Positions 46,511 to 55,301 of a DNA stretch of 64,000 nucleotides are shown piece by piece. The notes below the pieces were generated by a model, which did no database searches, had not been told where the DNA came from, and was given only the letters and a program-made list of their open reading frames with translations. Made by a program: the position numbers and the translations under genes. The DNA lies in assembly GCF_018555435.2 (NCBI RefSeq), contig NZ_JAFEJT020000010.1:1-64000 (forward strand), given 5' to 3'. Positions within the stretch are counted from its first letter, which is position 1. Each line of letters opens with the position of its first letter. The stretch is from Bifidobacterium amazonense. GTDB lineage: Bacteria; Actinomycetota; Actinomycetes; Actinomycetales; Bifidobacteriaceae.

Positions 46511-46657
46511 GTGAATCATCGCCCGGCATCCCGCGCGCGGGGCCACAAGCGCCGCGACCGCGGGCGAGGCCGGCCGCCGTCGAACGAGCCGATCATCCTG
46601 CGGCCGTCGCACGACGCGCGCACCTTCACGATCACACAGTCGATTACGAGAAGTTGA
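46511..46657 (+). CDS. Possible 48-codon leader frame before ilvB (weak)
   Basis: A GTG-started frame of 48 codons ends 8 bases before the ilvB ATG, close enough for translational coupling. A TAGGAT -10-like box lies at 46502-46507. The product is mostly Arg/Pro/Gly, but it has two Ile codons and a Leu in PIIL, followed by Ile-rich TITQSIT. There is no dense run of Val/Leu/Ile codons and no clear attenuator hairpin, so this may be chance. It is listed because it fills the otherwise empty ilvB leader. Confidence 0.2.
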   Translation: MNHRPASRARGHKRRDRGRGRPPSNEPIILRPSHDARTFTITQSITRS

Positions 46658-46665
46658 GAGGAACC

Positions 46666-48585
46666 ATGGCGACACCAACGCCCCTTCAGGCATTCAGCGG
46701 CGTGCCGAAAACGCACGCGGACGACACGCAGACCATTGTCGACGGCGAAAAGATGACCGGCGCGCAGGCGCTGGTCCGCGCGCTGGAGGACCTGGGCGTT
46801 CAGGACGTCTTCGGCCTTCCCGGCGGCGCGATCCTGCCCGTCTACCACGCGATCAACGACGACACGAAGTTCCGCTTCACGCTCGTGCGCCACGAGCAGG
46901 CCGCCGGCCACGCCGCCGAAGGCTATGCGGTGGCGACCGGCCGCGTGGGCGTGTGCATCGTCACGTCCGGCCCGGGAGCCACGAACATGATCACGCCGAT
47001 CGCCGACGCGAACATGGACTCCGTGCCGCTCGTCGTCATCACCGGCCAGGTCGGCGTGAACGCGATCGGCACCGACGCGTTCCAGGAAGCCGACATCGTG
47101 GGCGCGACCTACCCGGTCGTCAAGCACTCGTATCTGGTCACGCGCGCGCAGGACATCCCGCGCGTCATCGCCGAAGCGCACTACATCGCGCGTTCCGGTC
47201 GTCCGGGCCCGGTCGTCGTCGACCTGACCAAGACCGCGCAGGTCGGCGAAATGTACTACTCGTGGCCGCAGCGCATGATCCTGCCCGGCTACAATCCGAT
47301 CACCAAGGCGCACGGCCGCGTGCTGTCCGACGCGGCGAAGCTGTTCGCGCAGTCGTACCGCCCCGTGCTGTACGTCGGCGGCGGCGCGTCGCGCTCCAAC
47401 GCGTCCAAGGAAGTCGCCGAACTGGCCGAGATCACCGGTGCGCCGATCGTGACGACGTTGCCGGCGCGCGGCATCGTGCCGGACGACAATCCGAAGAACC
47501 TCGGCATGCTCGGCATGCACGGCACCGTTGCGGCGACGGCGGCCGCCCAGCGCTGCGACCTGCTCGTCGCGATCGGCGCGCGCTTCGACGACCGCGTCAC
47601 CGGTAAGCTGGACGCGTTCGCGCCGCTCGCGCGCGTCATCCACATCGACATCGACCCGGCCGAAATCGGCAAGAACCGCGCGCCGGACGTGCCGATCGTG
47701 GGCGACGTGGCGACCGTGCTCAACGATCTCATCCCCGAAATCAAGCGTTCGCAGGCGATCGGCGGCAAGCCGAACCTCAAGCCGTGGTGGGACGAACTCA
47801 ACGCGCTGCGCGAAAAGTACACGATCCACTACGACGAGCCGGAGGACCAGCCGACCGACGGCACGCTGCAGCCGCAGTGGGTGGTCGAGCAGCTGTCCAA
47901 GATGGCCGACCCGTCGACGATCTGGGTGTCCGGCGTGGGTCAGCATCAGATGTGGGCCGCGCAGCTCATCGACTTCAAGAAGCCGCATTCGTGGATCTCT
48001 TCCGGCGGCCTCGGCACGATGGGCTTCGGCCTGCCGGCCGCGATCGGCGCGCAGGTCGGTTCCGCGCGCGACTTCGGCGGCAAGAAGCCGGTATGGCTGA
48101 TCGACGGCGACGGCTCGTTCCAGATGACCAGCGAGGAGCTGGCCACCGCGTTCCTCGACCATACGCCGGTCAAGATCGCGATTCTGAACAACTCCGTGTA
48201 CGGCATGGTCCGCCAGTGGCAGACCCTGTTCTACGACCAGCACTATTCGCAGACCAACCTGCTCGACGGCGAGGCACACACTGAGGCCGAAGAGGGCACG
48301 CCCGAATTCTTCGACGTGCCGGACTTCGTGAAGCTGGCCGAGGCGTACGGCTGCGTCGGCATGCGCGCGTTCACGCAGGAAGAGGCCGTCGAGGCGATCC
48401 GCAAGGCGAACGAGATCAACGACCGCCCGGTGCTCATCGACTTCCGCGTGTGGAAGGACGCGATGGTGTGGCCGATGGTTGCCGCCGGCGCGTCGAACAA
48501 CGACGTGACGTACCGTCCGGGCACGCAGCCGCTGCGCCCGCAGGGCGAGGCCGGCGCCGTCAAGCTCGGCGAGGCCGGTTTCTAG
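46666..48585 (+). CDS. ilvB: Acetolactate synthase, large subunit
   Basis: IlvB is the ThDP-dependent catalytic subunit that forms acetolactate for valine and leucine, or acetohydroxybutyrate for isoleucine. The 639-residue protein shows the N-terminal DVFGLPGGAILPVYHAI with the glutamate-bearing VRHEQAAGHAAEGYA, the FAD-domain GGGASRSNASKEVAELAE, and the ThDP motif GDGSFQMTSEELATA to LNNSVYGMVRQWQ. An N-terminal extension of about 30 residues precedes the core. The ATG at 46666 follows GAGAGGAAC. It forms an operon with ilvN, which starts 36 bases later. Confidence 0.96.
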   Translation: MATPTPLQAFSGVPKTHADDTQTIVDGEKMTGAQALVRALEDLGVQDVFGLPGGAILPVYHAINDDTKFRFTLVRHEQAAGHAAEGYAVATGRVGVCIVTSGPGATNMITPIADANMDSVPLVVITGQVGVNAIGTDAFQEADIVGATYPVVKHSYLVTRAQDIPRVIAEAHYIARSGRPGPVVVDLTKTAQVGEMYYSWPQRMILPGYNPITKAHGRVLSDAAKLFAQSYRPVLYVGGGASRSNASKEVAELAEITGAPIVTTLPARGIVPDDNPKNLGMLGMHGTVAATAAAQRCDLLVAIGARFDDRVTGKLDAFAPLARVIHIDIDPAEIGKNRAPDVPIVGDVATVLNDLIPEIKRSQAIGGKPNLKPWWDELNALREKYTIHYDEPEDQPTDGTLQPQWVVEQLSKMADPSTIWVSGVGQHQMWAAQLIDFKKPHSWISSGGLGTMGFGLPAAIGAQVGSARDFGGKKPVWLIDGDGSFQMTSEELATAFLDHTPVKIAILNNSVYGMVRQWQTLFYDQHYSQTNLLDGEAHTEAEEGTPEFFDVPDFVKLAEAYGCVGMRAFTQEEAVEAIRKANEINDRPVLIDFRVWKDAMVWPMVAAGASNNDVTYRPGTQPLRPQGEAGAVKLGEAGF

Positions 48586-48621
48586 TTCGTTCGTTCGCGA
48601 AGGGTTAAGGAGAAATCTCTC

Positions 48622-49176
48622 ATGGCTAACTATCCCGCTTCCCAGCCCGGCGCCAAGCGCCACACGCTGTCCGTGCTCGTGGAGAACCGTCCGGGCGTGC
48701 TGGCCCGCATCGCCGGCCTGTTCGCCCGCCGAGCGTTCAACATCGACTCGCTGTCCGTCTCCCCCACCGAACGCCCGGACATCTCGCGCGTGACGGTCAC
48801 GGCCGAGGTGGACGACCTGCCGCTCGAGCAGATCATCAAGCAGCTCAACAAGCTGCTGCACGTGCTCAAGATCGTCGATCTGGACCCGGACACGACCGTG
48901 GAGCGCGAGCTGGTGCTCATCAAGGTTGCGGCCGATCAGTCGAACCGTTCCGACGTGCTCGAGATCGTGCGCCTGTTCCGCGTGCGCGTGGTCGACGTGA
49001 ACCCGGAGTCGCTGACGATCGAGGCGACCGGCGCGGAGGGCAAGATCGACGCGCTGCTCGGACTGCTTGATCACTACGGCATCATCGAACTGGTGCGTTC
49101 CGGTGCGGTTGCGGTGACGCGCGGCCCGCGCGCGCTGGCCGAGAAGGTCGTCGGTTCGGAGATCACCGGCCGCTGA
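48622..49176 (+). CDS. ilvN: Acetolactate synthase, small regulatory subunit
   Basis: IlvN activates IlvB and gives feedback inhibition by valine. The 184-residue protein has an N-terminal ACT domain (HTLSVLVENRPGVLARIAGLF, about 14-34), the second ACT-like region RVRVVDVNPESLTIEATG, and the C-terminal part needed for IlvB binding. The start at 48622 follows AAGGAGA. A terminator lies shortly after the stop. Confidence 0.96.
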   Translation: MANYPASQPGAKRHTLSVLVENRPGVLARIAGLFARRAFNIDSLSVSPTERPDISRVTVTAEVDDLPLEQIIKQLNKLLHVLKIVDLDPDTTVERELVLIKVAADQSNRSDVLEIVRLFRVRVVDVNPESLTIEATGAEGKIDALLGLLDHYGIIELVRSGAVAVTRGPRALAEKVVGSEITGR

Positions 49177-49218
49177 CGTTCTCTTTCTGGCTTCGGCTCG
49201 CTGCCGTTGCACTGTTAC

Positions 49219-49264
49219 AGGCTCCTCGCTTATGGGCTCCCCGCCCGGGCGAGGAGCCTTTTTC
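49219..49264 (+). terminator. Terminator of ilvBN
   Basis: AGGCTCCTCGC (49219-49229) and GCGAGGAGCCT (49249-49259) form a perfect 11-base stem around a 19-base loop, followed by TTTTTC. Confidence 0.85.
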
Positions 49265-49300
49265 GTTGCCTTCATTGCTTCCACACCAAAATGCAAGAGT

Positions 49301-49333
49301 TCTTGTTGATTTATACAAGATTTGTTGTACAAT
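49301..49333 (+). promoter_or_regulatory. Promoter and likely operator of the ArsR-MFS pair
   Basis: A TTGATT (49306-49311) and TACAAT (49328-49333) pair with 16 bases spacing lies about 60 bases upstream of the ArsR start. TCTTGT (49301-49306) and ACAAGA (49315-49320) form an inverted repeat over it, and TTGTACAA (49325-49332) overlaps the -10. Such a site would allow self-repression. The region is much richer in A+T than its surroundings. Confidence 0.55.
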
Positions 49334-49395
49334 GATTCTTGTGAAATGAGATGCACAACCGGTCGGCAACGATTGCGCATCCACAAGGAGGTTTT

Positions 49396-49956
49396 ATGCA
49401 GGACAACAGGCACCACGCCGATCTCACGCAGCTGCGCGCGGTATCGCATCCGACGCGCATCCGCATCATGAACATAATGGAACCCGGCACGGCATGCACC
49501 GTGGGCGACATCGCCGAACGCATCGGCGAATCGGCGGGCACGATCAGCTATCATCTCAGGCAGCTCGCCAAGGCCGGGCTCGTCGAACAGGTCCCCTCCC
49601 CCGACGGCGACGCGCGCAAAAGCTGCTGGCAAGCCAGCACGCCCAAACTCGTCGTCAACGCGGACAGCGACACCGACCAGGCGTCCGTCGAAGCCCTCGC
49701 GCAATCCGCGTCCACCGCGGCCACCGAAGCGCGACTGCGCTACTATCGCGCGGAATCGTCGTTGCCCGAACCGTGGCAGCACTCGTTGGACAGCATGTCG
49801 ATCATCCGACTGACCGACGCGGAATTCAGCCAGATGCAGCAGGAACTGCTGGCCGTAGCCGACAAGTGGATCAACACGGTCGGCGACCGGCACACCGAAG
49901 GCGACGGCTCAGAACAGGTCATGGTCACACTGTCCGCCTTCCGCTATCTGGCGTAA
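49396..49956 (+). CDS. ArsR-type winged-helix regulator
   Basis: This 186-residue regulator has an ArsR-family winged helix-turn-helix at about residues 14-70 (LRAVSHPTRIRIMNIMEP, then GTISYHLRQLAKAGLVEQV). A C-terminal helical domain rich in Glu and Ala follows, without the metal-binding cysteines of classical ArsR, so a small organic ligand is more likely. The start at 49396 has AAGGAGG. It is co-transcribed with the MFS gene 11 bases downstream and probably represses it. Confidence 0.87.
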   Translation: MQDNRHHADLTQLRAVSHPTRIRIMNIMEPGTACTVGDIAERIGESAGTISYHLRQLAKAGLVEQVPSPDGDARKSCWQASTPKLVVNADSDTDQASVEALAQSASTAATEARLRYYRAESSLPEPWQHSLDSMSIIRLTDAEFSQMQQELLAVADKWINTVGDRHTEGDGSEQVMVTLSAFRYLA

Positions 49957-49967
49957 AGGAGCGGATC

Positions 49968-51425
49968 ATGACCGACATCACCGACAGCAATACCACTGAC
50001 AACAGCCCCGCAGACGGCAGCAACACACGGTCTGCAACCGTAGTCGACGACCGCAGCGATCCGACGACCGATACGATCACATCCACGGCCACGGCCGAAA
50101 CTCCGATTACCGCCGCAACGAATACGACCGCATCGACCTCCCCCGCACGCACCACGCACGCCTCGCTGTGGCGCAATCCGCAATACCGCGCGTGGTTCAC
50201 CGCGGACACCGCGTCCGCCGTGGGTCTGGCGATGAAGGGCTTTGCAATCTCGCTGGTCGCCTTCTCGCTCACCAAGTCCCTGCCCACGGCCGGCTGGCTG
50301 GCCACGGCGAGCATGATCGCCGCGCAGACCGCCGACGTATTCGGCGGCACGCTGGTCGATCGACACAACCGCAAGCGGCTCATCATCCTCAACGCCATAT
50401 GCGGCGCCGTGCTGTGGGGCGCGGTGTTCGCATTGCTGGCGAGCGGCCTGCTCACGTTCCCCGTGTTCGCCGTCGTCATCGTCGCGGCATCCACGATCAA
50501 CGGCCTGCTCGGCAGCGCAACGAACGCGATGCTGCGTTCGATCATCCCCACCGCCGACTATCCGAAGGCGCAAAGTCTCAATCAGGGACGCGATTCGGTG
50601 ATCGCCCTCGCCGGCTCGCCGCTCGGCGGCGTGCTGTACGCGTTCGGCATGTGGGTGCCATTCGCCGTCGCGTCGATCATGTACGCGATCGCCGGCATCA
50701 GCGCGGGCATGCTGCGCGTTGACGAGCACGTGCGTGACATGATCGGCCGCAACGGCGAGCGCAACGCGGCGAACGACACGTCCGCGGTCGCGCGTGGTTC
50801 GTTCGTCGACGATTTCGTAGAAGGCTGGCGTTGGACGCTGCGCCGGCGCACGCTGATGACGTTGACCACTATCGCCGCGCTGCTGAATTTCGGCGTCAAC
50901 GGGATCTTCCAGTCGGTGCAGTTGCAGTTGGTCGGTTCCGGCGTGGATTCGGTGCGCATCGGTTTCGTGTCGACGGCGGTCGGCGCGGGCATGCTGATCG
51001 GCGCGGTGATCGCGGCGCGCGTGTGCGATCGGCTTGCCGTGGGCACCGGTCTGGTCGTCATGTCGGTGGCCGCGTTGGCGACGCTGGCGCCGATGATCGT
51101 CAGCGACGCCTATCCGGTGATGCTCGTCTCGTCGCTGCTGTGCGGACTGCCAGTGCCGACGATCAACACGCTGCTTATGGGCTTTATCTTCGCCAAGGTG
51201 CCGACCAAGATGCAGGGGCGCGTCAATTCGTCGTCGAATCTGATGTGCCTGCTGCCGACGATGTTCTGCTCTGCGATCGCAGGATCGCTGCTGCCGACGA
51301 TCGGCTTCCGGATGACCGTCGCGCTGTTCCTGCTCGCGCTGGCCGCCAACGTGGCGATCGTGCTGGCGATGCCGGCCGTGCGTTCGATTCCGGCCGCCGA
51401 CCGTTGGAATGAGGCCGAACTGTAG
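49968..51425 (+). CDS. MFS efflux transporter (drug/metabolite type)
   Basis: This 485-residue MFS protein has a hydrophilic, Thr/Asp-rich N-terminus of about 65 residues, then about 12 helices starting near NPQYRAWFTADTASAVGLAM. Between helices 2 and 3 lies DRHNRKRLI, and QGRDSVIALAGSPLGGVLYAFG follows helix 4. It resembles MFS exporters of the enterobactin/macrolide type, such as those with an ArsR partner. Substrate unknown. The start at 49968 follows AAAGGAG. It lies in an operon with the ArsR-type regulator, which suggests ligand-induced export. Confidence 0.85.
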   Translation: MTDITDSNTTDNSPADGSNTRSATVVDDRSDPTTDTITSTATAETPITAATNTTASTSPARTTHASLWRNPQYRAWFTADTASAVGLAMKGFAISLVAFSLTKSLPTAGWLATASMIAAQTADVFGGTLVDRHNRKRLIILNAICGAVLWGAVFALLASGLLTFPVFAVVIVAASTINGLLGSATNAMLRSIIPTADYPKAQSLNQGRDSVIALAGSPLGGVLYAFGMWVPFAVASIMYAIAGISAGMLRVDEHVRDMIGRNGERNAANDTSAVARGSFVDDFVEGWRWTLRRRTLMTLTTIAALLNFGVNGIFQSVQLQLVGSGVDSVRIGFVSTAVGAGMLIGAVIAARVCDRLAVGTGLVVMSVAALATLAPMIVSDAYPVMLVSSLLCGLPVPTINTLLMGFIFAKVPTKMQGRVNSSSNLMCLLPTMFCSAIAGSLLPTIGFRMTVALFLLALAANVAIVLAMPAVRSIPAADRWNEAEL

Positions 51426-51442
51426 CGGCATGTTCTTGCGCA

Positions 51443-51461
51443 TCATGTGCTAGCATAATGA
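51443..51461 (+). promoter_or_regulatory. Possible operator of the FitAB pair
   Basis: TCATGTGCTAGCATAATGA contains the perfect 8-bp palindrome TGCTAGCA flanked by TCAT and ATGA. It overlaps a TAGCAT -10-like box, 43 bases upstream of the antitoxin start. Type II antitoxins usually repress their own promoter through such sites. Confidence 0.45.
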
Positions 51462-51503
51462 CAGCACTATTCGACGGCACCATGACAGCAAGGAGGCACA
51501 TAT

Positions 51504-51782
51504 ATGGGAACGCTGACCATTCGCAGGATAGACGACGACGTGCTGAGGAAATTCAAGGAGATCGCCAAACGCAACAACCGCTCAGCAGAAGCCGAGGCGA
51601 GATCGCTGCTGGAGGAGATCACGGCCGAATATGCAATACGGTACGAGATGGAACACCATAATTTCTTCGATCGTCTGCGCGAGTTCATGGAAGAGGAAGG
51701 CGTCCAAGGATTTGACGATGACGAATACGCGACATCTGACCGTCACAACGAGCCCGAACGCCCGCCAATCACCCTGGAGTGA
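51504..51782 (+). CDS. fitA: FitA-like ribbon-helix-helix antitoxin
   Basis: This 92-residue protein is the antitoxin of a type II pair. The first 45 residues are a ribbon-helix-helix DNA-binding domain (TLTIRRIDDDVLRKFKEIAK, then NRSAEAEARSLLEEI), as in FitA. The acidic C-terminus (FMEEEGVQGFDDDEY) would bind and neutralise the toxin. The start at 51504 follows AAGGAGG. Its stop codon is 5 bases before the toxin start. The codon pattern and A+T content are a little unlike the neighbours, which suggests transfer. Confidence 0.85.
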   Translation: MGTLTIRRIDDDVLRKFKEIAKRNNRSAEAEARSLLEEITAEYAIRYEMEHHNFFDRLREFMEEEGVQGFDDDEYATSDRHNEPERPPITLE

Positions 51783-51787
51783 CCGTC

Positions 51788-52222
51788 ATGATCATCTTGG
51801 ACACCAATGTCATCAGCGAGACAATACGTCAACAGCCAAACCCACAGGTGGCGGCATGGTATCGCAGTCAGCCCATATCAGATCTGTGCGTCACAGCGGT
51901 CACTCTGGCGGAATTACTCAACGGGGTGCGACGTATGTCGCATGGACGCCGCCGTACGCAATTAGCGGCAACCATCGACTATGCACTGCTCCCGCTCATC
52001 GACCGCATTTTCGCGTTCGATAACATCGCAGCCATCGACTATGCAGACATTCGAGCGGCAAGAGAGGCCAGCGGCCGACCGATCGGTGTGCAGGATGCGA
52101 TGATCGCGGCGATCGCGCGGTCGCGCGGGGCAACGCTGGCCACGCGCAACATCAAGGATTTCGAACACACCGGCGTCACGCTCGTCAATCCTTGGGAAAA
52201 CAACGAGTCAGCAACTGCATGA
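51788..52222 (+). CDS. fitB: FitB/VapC-like PIN-domain ribonuclease toxin
   Basis: This 144-residue PIN-domain protein has the expected acidic site: Asp5 in MIILDTNV, Glu42 in TLAELLNG, Asp103 in GVQDAMIA, and Asp124 in TRNIKDFEHTG. FitB toxins cut RNA, usually tRNA, when not bound by FitA. The start ATG at 51788 is preferred over GTG 51779, which overlaps the antitoxin stop. The residues needed for activity are intact, so the toxin is likely functional. A hairpin without a T-run follows at 52258-52279. Confidence 0.88.
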   Translation: MIILDTNVISETIRQQPNPQVAAWYRSQPISDLCVTAVTLAELLNGVRRMSHGRRRTQLAATIDYALLPLIDRIFAFDNIAAIDYADIRAAREASGRPIGVQDAMIAAIARSRGATLATRNIKDFEHTGVTLVNPWENNESATA

Positions 52223-52257
52223 GCCGACGGCATTGGCGGCCGCTATGCAAGGCAAAG

Positions 52258-52279
52258 GCCGGCGGTGATTGCCGCCGGC
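52258..52279. terminator. Hairpin between convergent fitB and YbjN-like genes
   Basis: GCCGGCGG (52258-52265) and CCGCCGGC (52272-52279) form an 8-base perfect stem with a 6-base loop. There is no T-run on either side. Confidence 0.5.
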
Positions 52280-52344
52280 GCAACCACGCGTCCGAATGAT
52301 GTCGGCGACGCGCCAATGCCGGACATGCACCGGAATTTCCGGGA

Positions 52345-52860
52345 CTACCGCTCATCGTCATCCGTATGGGAAGTCTCCGCCTCGGCTACGACCTCTTCCG
52401 GGGTGGACGCGCCCGTAGCCACCTTGAGGAAACCGTCGCCGTACCGCTTCCACATCAGGCAGGGTGTGAACACCGTCTGCTGGATCAGCTCACGGGACGG
52501 GTTGTTGCCATCGGTGAGCAGCACGTCCCAGTACCATACGTCGCCATCGTCGAAGCCAAGTTGGAAACCGCCCAGATCCGAGCCGGCATTGACGCGGCAC
52601 ACGTATTCGGCAAGAGCCAGCATGGCTTCCCGATCCTCGGGGTCGCATGCGAACGAGGAAACGGCGCCGACGCCGATTCGGCCCGATTCCACCCAGATCA
52701 CCACGTTGACGGAGCCCACCGCCAGCGAGAGGTCAATGTCATACACGATCGTGCCCTCGTCCGGGTTCTTCGTATAGTCCAACCCCTCGAGGTCAAGGGC
52801 ATCCTCCACCAAAGCGCGGAGAGCGGCGGCACCGTCATTCGTCATATCCTCAATGTCCAT
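52345..52860 (-). CDS. YbjN-domain protein
   Basis: This 171-residue soluble protein resembles the YbjN family, whose fold is like type III secretion chaperones and which may act as a small-protein chaperone or regulator. Supporting features are the compact acidic alpha/beta layout, GTIVYDIDLSLAVGSVNVVIWVE, a long helix DPEDREAMLALAEYVCRVNAG, and GGFQLGFDDGDVWYWDVLL. An Asp/Glu-rich tail follows. The start at 52860 has AAAGGAAC; the frame to 52938 has none. The role is unknown. Confidence 0.6.
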   Translation of the reverse strand: MDIEDMTNDGAAALRALVEDALDLEGLDYTKNPDEGTIVYDIDLSLAVGSVNVVIWVESGRIGVGAVSSFACDPEDREAMLALAEYVCRVNAGSDLGGFQLGFDDGDVWYWDVLLTDGNNPSRELIQQTVFTPCLMWKRYGDGFLKVATGASTPEEVVAEAETSHTDDDER

Positions 52861-52960
52861 CAATGTCGTTCCTTTCAGCCGATGTTTCGTCACATCACTG
52901 ATAACCGGACAATCCCGTGCCGACGCTCCGTCACGCATGCCGCCGCCCCGCGCGGCCCCG

Positions 52961-55213
52961 CTACTCGAGCTGTTCGGACAGCTCCATCCATTCGGCGGTC
53001 AGCTCGTCGGACTCGTCGGCGATGGCCTTGAGCTGCTCGTTGAGCTCACCCAGGCCCTCGTAGTCGCTCGGGTCGTGCGAGGCCATCTGCGATTCGATGT
53101 CGGCCTTCTGCTCCTCGAGCTTGGCGAGCTTGCGGTCGATGGCGGCGACGCGCTTGCTTGCGTCGTGGAACGCCTTGCCGGTGAGCTTGGGCACGGTCGC
53201 CGCGTCGGTCGCCGCGGCCGCCGTCGGCTGATCGTCCGCAGCCGGCGACGTTGCGGCGGCACCGCCGTTCTTGCCCTTCTTCTTGCCGTACTCCGGTTCG
53301 AGCGACGGCAGCGGCTTGCCGTTCTTCAGATCCTCGACCATGTCGAGATAATCCTGCACGCCGCCGGGCAGATGCCGCACCTTGCCGCCGATCAGCGCGA
53401 ACTGCTCGTCGGTGACGCGTTCGAGCAGATACCGGTCGTGCGAGACGACGATGAGCGTGCCCGGCCACGTGTCGAGCAGGTCCTCCATCACGGCGAGCAT
53501 GTCGGTGTCCAGATCGTTGCCGGGCTCGTCCATGATGAGCACGTTCGGCTCGTCGAGCAGGATGAGCAGCAGCTGCATGCGGCGCTTCTGGCCGCCGGAC
53601 AGGTCGCGGATCGGCGTCATGAGCTGCGCGGATTCGAAGCCGAGCCGCTCCATGAGCTGACCGGGCGTGACCTCCTTGCCGTCGACGATGTAGCTCGGCT
53701 TGTAGCGCGACAGCACTTCCTTGATCTTGTACTTGCCAAGCTTCTCGAGCTCGTCGAGCCGCTGCGAAAGCACCGCGAACCGCACGGTCTTGCCGATGTT
53801 CACGTGGCCTGCGGTCGGGGTGAGCGTGCCGTCGAGCAGACGCAGCAGCGTGGACTTGCCGGCGCCGTTCGCGCCGACGATGCCAAAGCGGTCGCCGGGG
53901 CCGATCAGCCACGTCACGTCGTCGAGGATCTTGCGTCCGGTGACGGTGATCTTGCGCGCGGCGGACGTCGCGTCGGCGGCTGATTCGACGTCGGCGTCGT
54001 CTGCGCCGATCGTCTCGCCGCCGGTCAGGCGACGTCGCGTCGCGCGATCAGCGTCGTCGATCACGGCCGTGCCGGCCTCGACGCGAGCCTGTTCGGCCGC
54101 CTTGCGCGCGGCTTCGGCAGCTTCGATCGCCTCGGGCACGCCGGCGTCGACGAGCCGCGGATCGTCCATGTCGGTCACAGCGACTTCGACCGAACCGTGC
54201 ACCTGCGGTTCGGCGTACATCGGCCGCACCACGTCCACGCGCGACGCGGAGTCGGCCATCGCGGCCACGTCCGGGTCGATGTCGGCCGCGACCGAACTGT
54301 CGGCGCCGCCCTGCACGTGTTCGAAGATCTGCGTCACGTCGATCAGGTCCACGACCTGCTTGCCGAGGCGCGAGGTCGCCATCTGCTTGAGTTCGAGCGT
54401 GTTGCGCACCGGCGGCACGTCGGCGATGAGCTCGCGCGCGGCCTTGACGTGGAACTTCTGCTTGGTGGAGCGGGCGCGGGCTCCGCGGGTGAGCCACGCG
54501 AGCTCCTTGCGAGCGAGGTTGCGGCGCTTGGTCTCACGCACGTCGGCCTGGCGGTCGCGTTCGACGCGCTGCAGCATGTACGCGGAGTAGCCGCCTTCGA
54601 ACGGCTCGATCAGTCCGTCGTGGACCTCCCACATCGACTCGCACACCTCGTCCAGGAACCAGCGGTCGTGCGTGACGAGCAGCAGCGCGCCCTCGCCGCG
54701 CGACCAGCGGTTCTTGAGGTGTTCGGCGAGCCAGTGGATCGTGACCACATCCAGATGATTGGTCGGCTCGTCAAGCGCGAGGATGTCCCAGTCGCGCAGC
54801 AGCAGGCGGGCCAGATCGGCGCGGCGGCGCTGGCCGCCAGAAAGCGACCCGATCTTCGCGTCGAGGCTCATGCCGCCGAGCAGCGCCTCGACGATCTCGC
54901 GCGAGCGCGTCTCCGCGGCCCATTCGTAGTCCGCGCGCCCCTCCAGTGCGGCTTCGCGGATCGTAGCGTTGTCGTCGAGCGGATCGCGCTGGTCGAGCAT
55001 GCCGAACGTGAGCCCGTTGCGCTTGGTGACGCGGCCCGAATCCGGTTCCTGCGTGCCGCGGAACAGGTGCAGCAGCGTGGATTTGCCGTCGCCGTTGCGG
55101 CCGACGATGCCGATGCGGTCGCCTTCGAATACGCCCTGCGTCACATCGGTGAAGATGGTTTTGGTGGCGAAGGCGAGCGAAACGTGTTCCAGTCCAATAT
55201 CGTAAGTCGGCAT
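52961..55213 (-). CDS. ABC-F ATPase, Uup-like
   Basis: This 750-residue cytosolic protein has two ATPase domains and no membrane segments, as in ABC-F proteins that act on the ribosome. Walker A motifs are GRNGDGKST (about 38) and GANGAGKST (about 447), and signatures are LSGGQRRRADLARLL and LSGGQKRRMQLLLILL. A C-terminal coiled coil (VAAIDRKLAKLEEQKADIE) is typical of Uup. The region before the second ATPase domain has about 110 extra residues rich in Ala and Asp, where the P-site-interaction linker normally sits. The start at 55213 is 8 bases after a TAAGTT -10 box, suggesting a leaderless message. Translation rescue is the likely role; antibiotic resistance is possible. Confidence 0.88.
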   Translation of the reverse strand: MPTYDIGLEHVSLAFATKTIFTDVTQGVFEGDRIGIVGRNGDGKSTLLHLFRGTQEPDSGRVTKRNGLTFGMLDQRDPLDDNATIREAALEGRADYEWAAETRSREIVEALLGGMSLDAKIGSLSGGQRRRADLARLLLRDWDILALDEPTNHLDVVTIHWLAEHLKNRWSRGEGALLLVTHDRWFLDEVCESMWEVHDGLIEPFEGGYSAYMLQRVERDRQADVRETKRRNLARKELAWLTRGARARSTKQKFHVKAARELIADVPPVRNTLELKQMATSRLGKQVVDLIDVTQIFEHVQGGADSSVAADIDPDVAAMADSASRVDVVRPMYAEPQVHGSVEVAVTDMDDPRLVDAGVPEAIEAAEAARKAAEQARVEAGTAVIDDADRATRRRLTGGETIGADDADVESAADATSAARKITVTGRKILDDVTWLIGPGDRFGIVGANGAGKSTLLRLLDGTLTPTAGHVNIGKTVRFAVLSQRLDELEKLGKYKIKEVLSRYKPSYIVDGKEVTPGQLMERLGFESAQLMTPIRDLSGGQKRRMQLLLILLDEPNVLIMDEPGNDLDTDMLAVMEDLLDTWPGTLIVVSHDRYLLERVTDEQFALIGGKVRHLPGGVQDYLDMVEDLKNGKPLPSLEPEYGKKKGKNGGAAATSPAADDQPTAAAATDAATVPKLTGKAFHDASKRVAAIDRKLAKLEEQKADIESQMASHDPSDYEGLGELNEQLKAIADESDELTAEWMELSEQLE

Positions 55214-55301
55214 AATCCACTAACTTAGCGGCACCACCGGGCATCGTTCGACCAGAAGACCAGCTTGGTATTTTGTCGAACGCAATGTGATGGATCCTGA
55301 C

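Noticed and set aside
46393-46665. Classical branched-chain attenuator before ilvB
   Set aside because: No dense run of Val/Leu/Ile codons and no terminator/antiterminator pair is present; only a weak leader frame is reported.
46516-49893. Long minus-strand open frame of 1125 codons
   Set aside because: It is antisense to ilvB, ilvN and the ArsR gene and has no recognisable domain.
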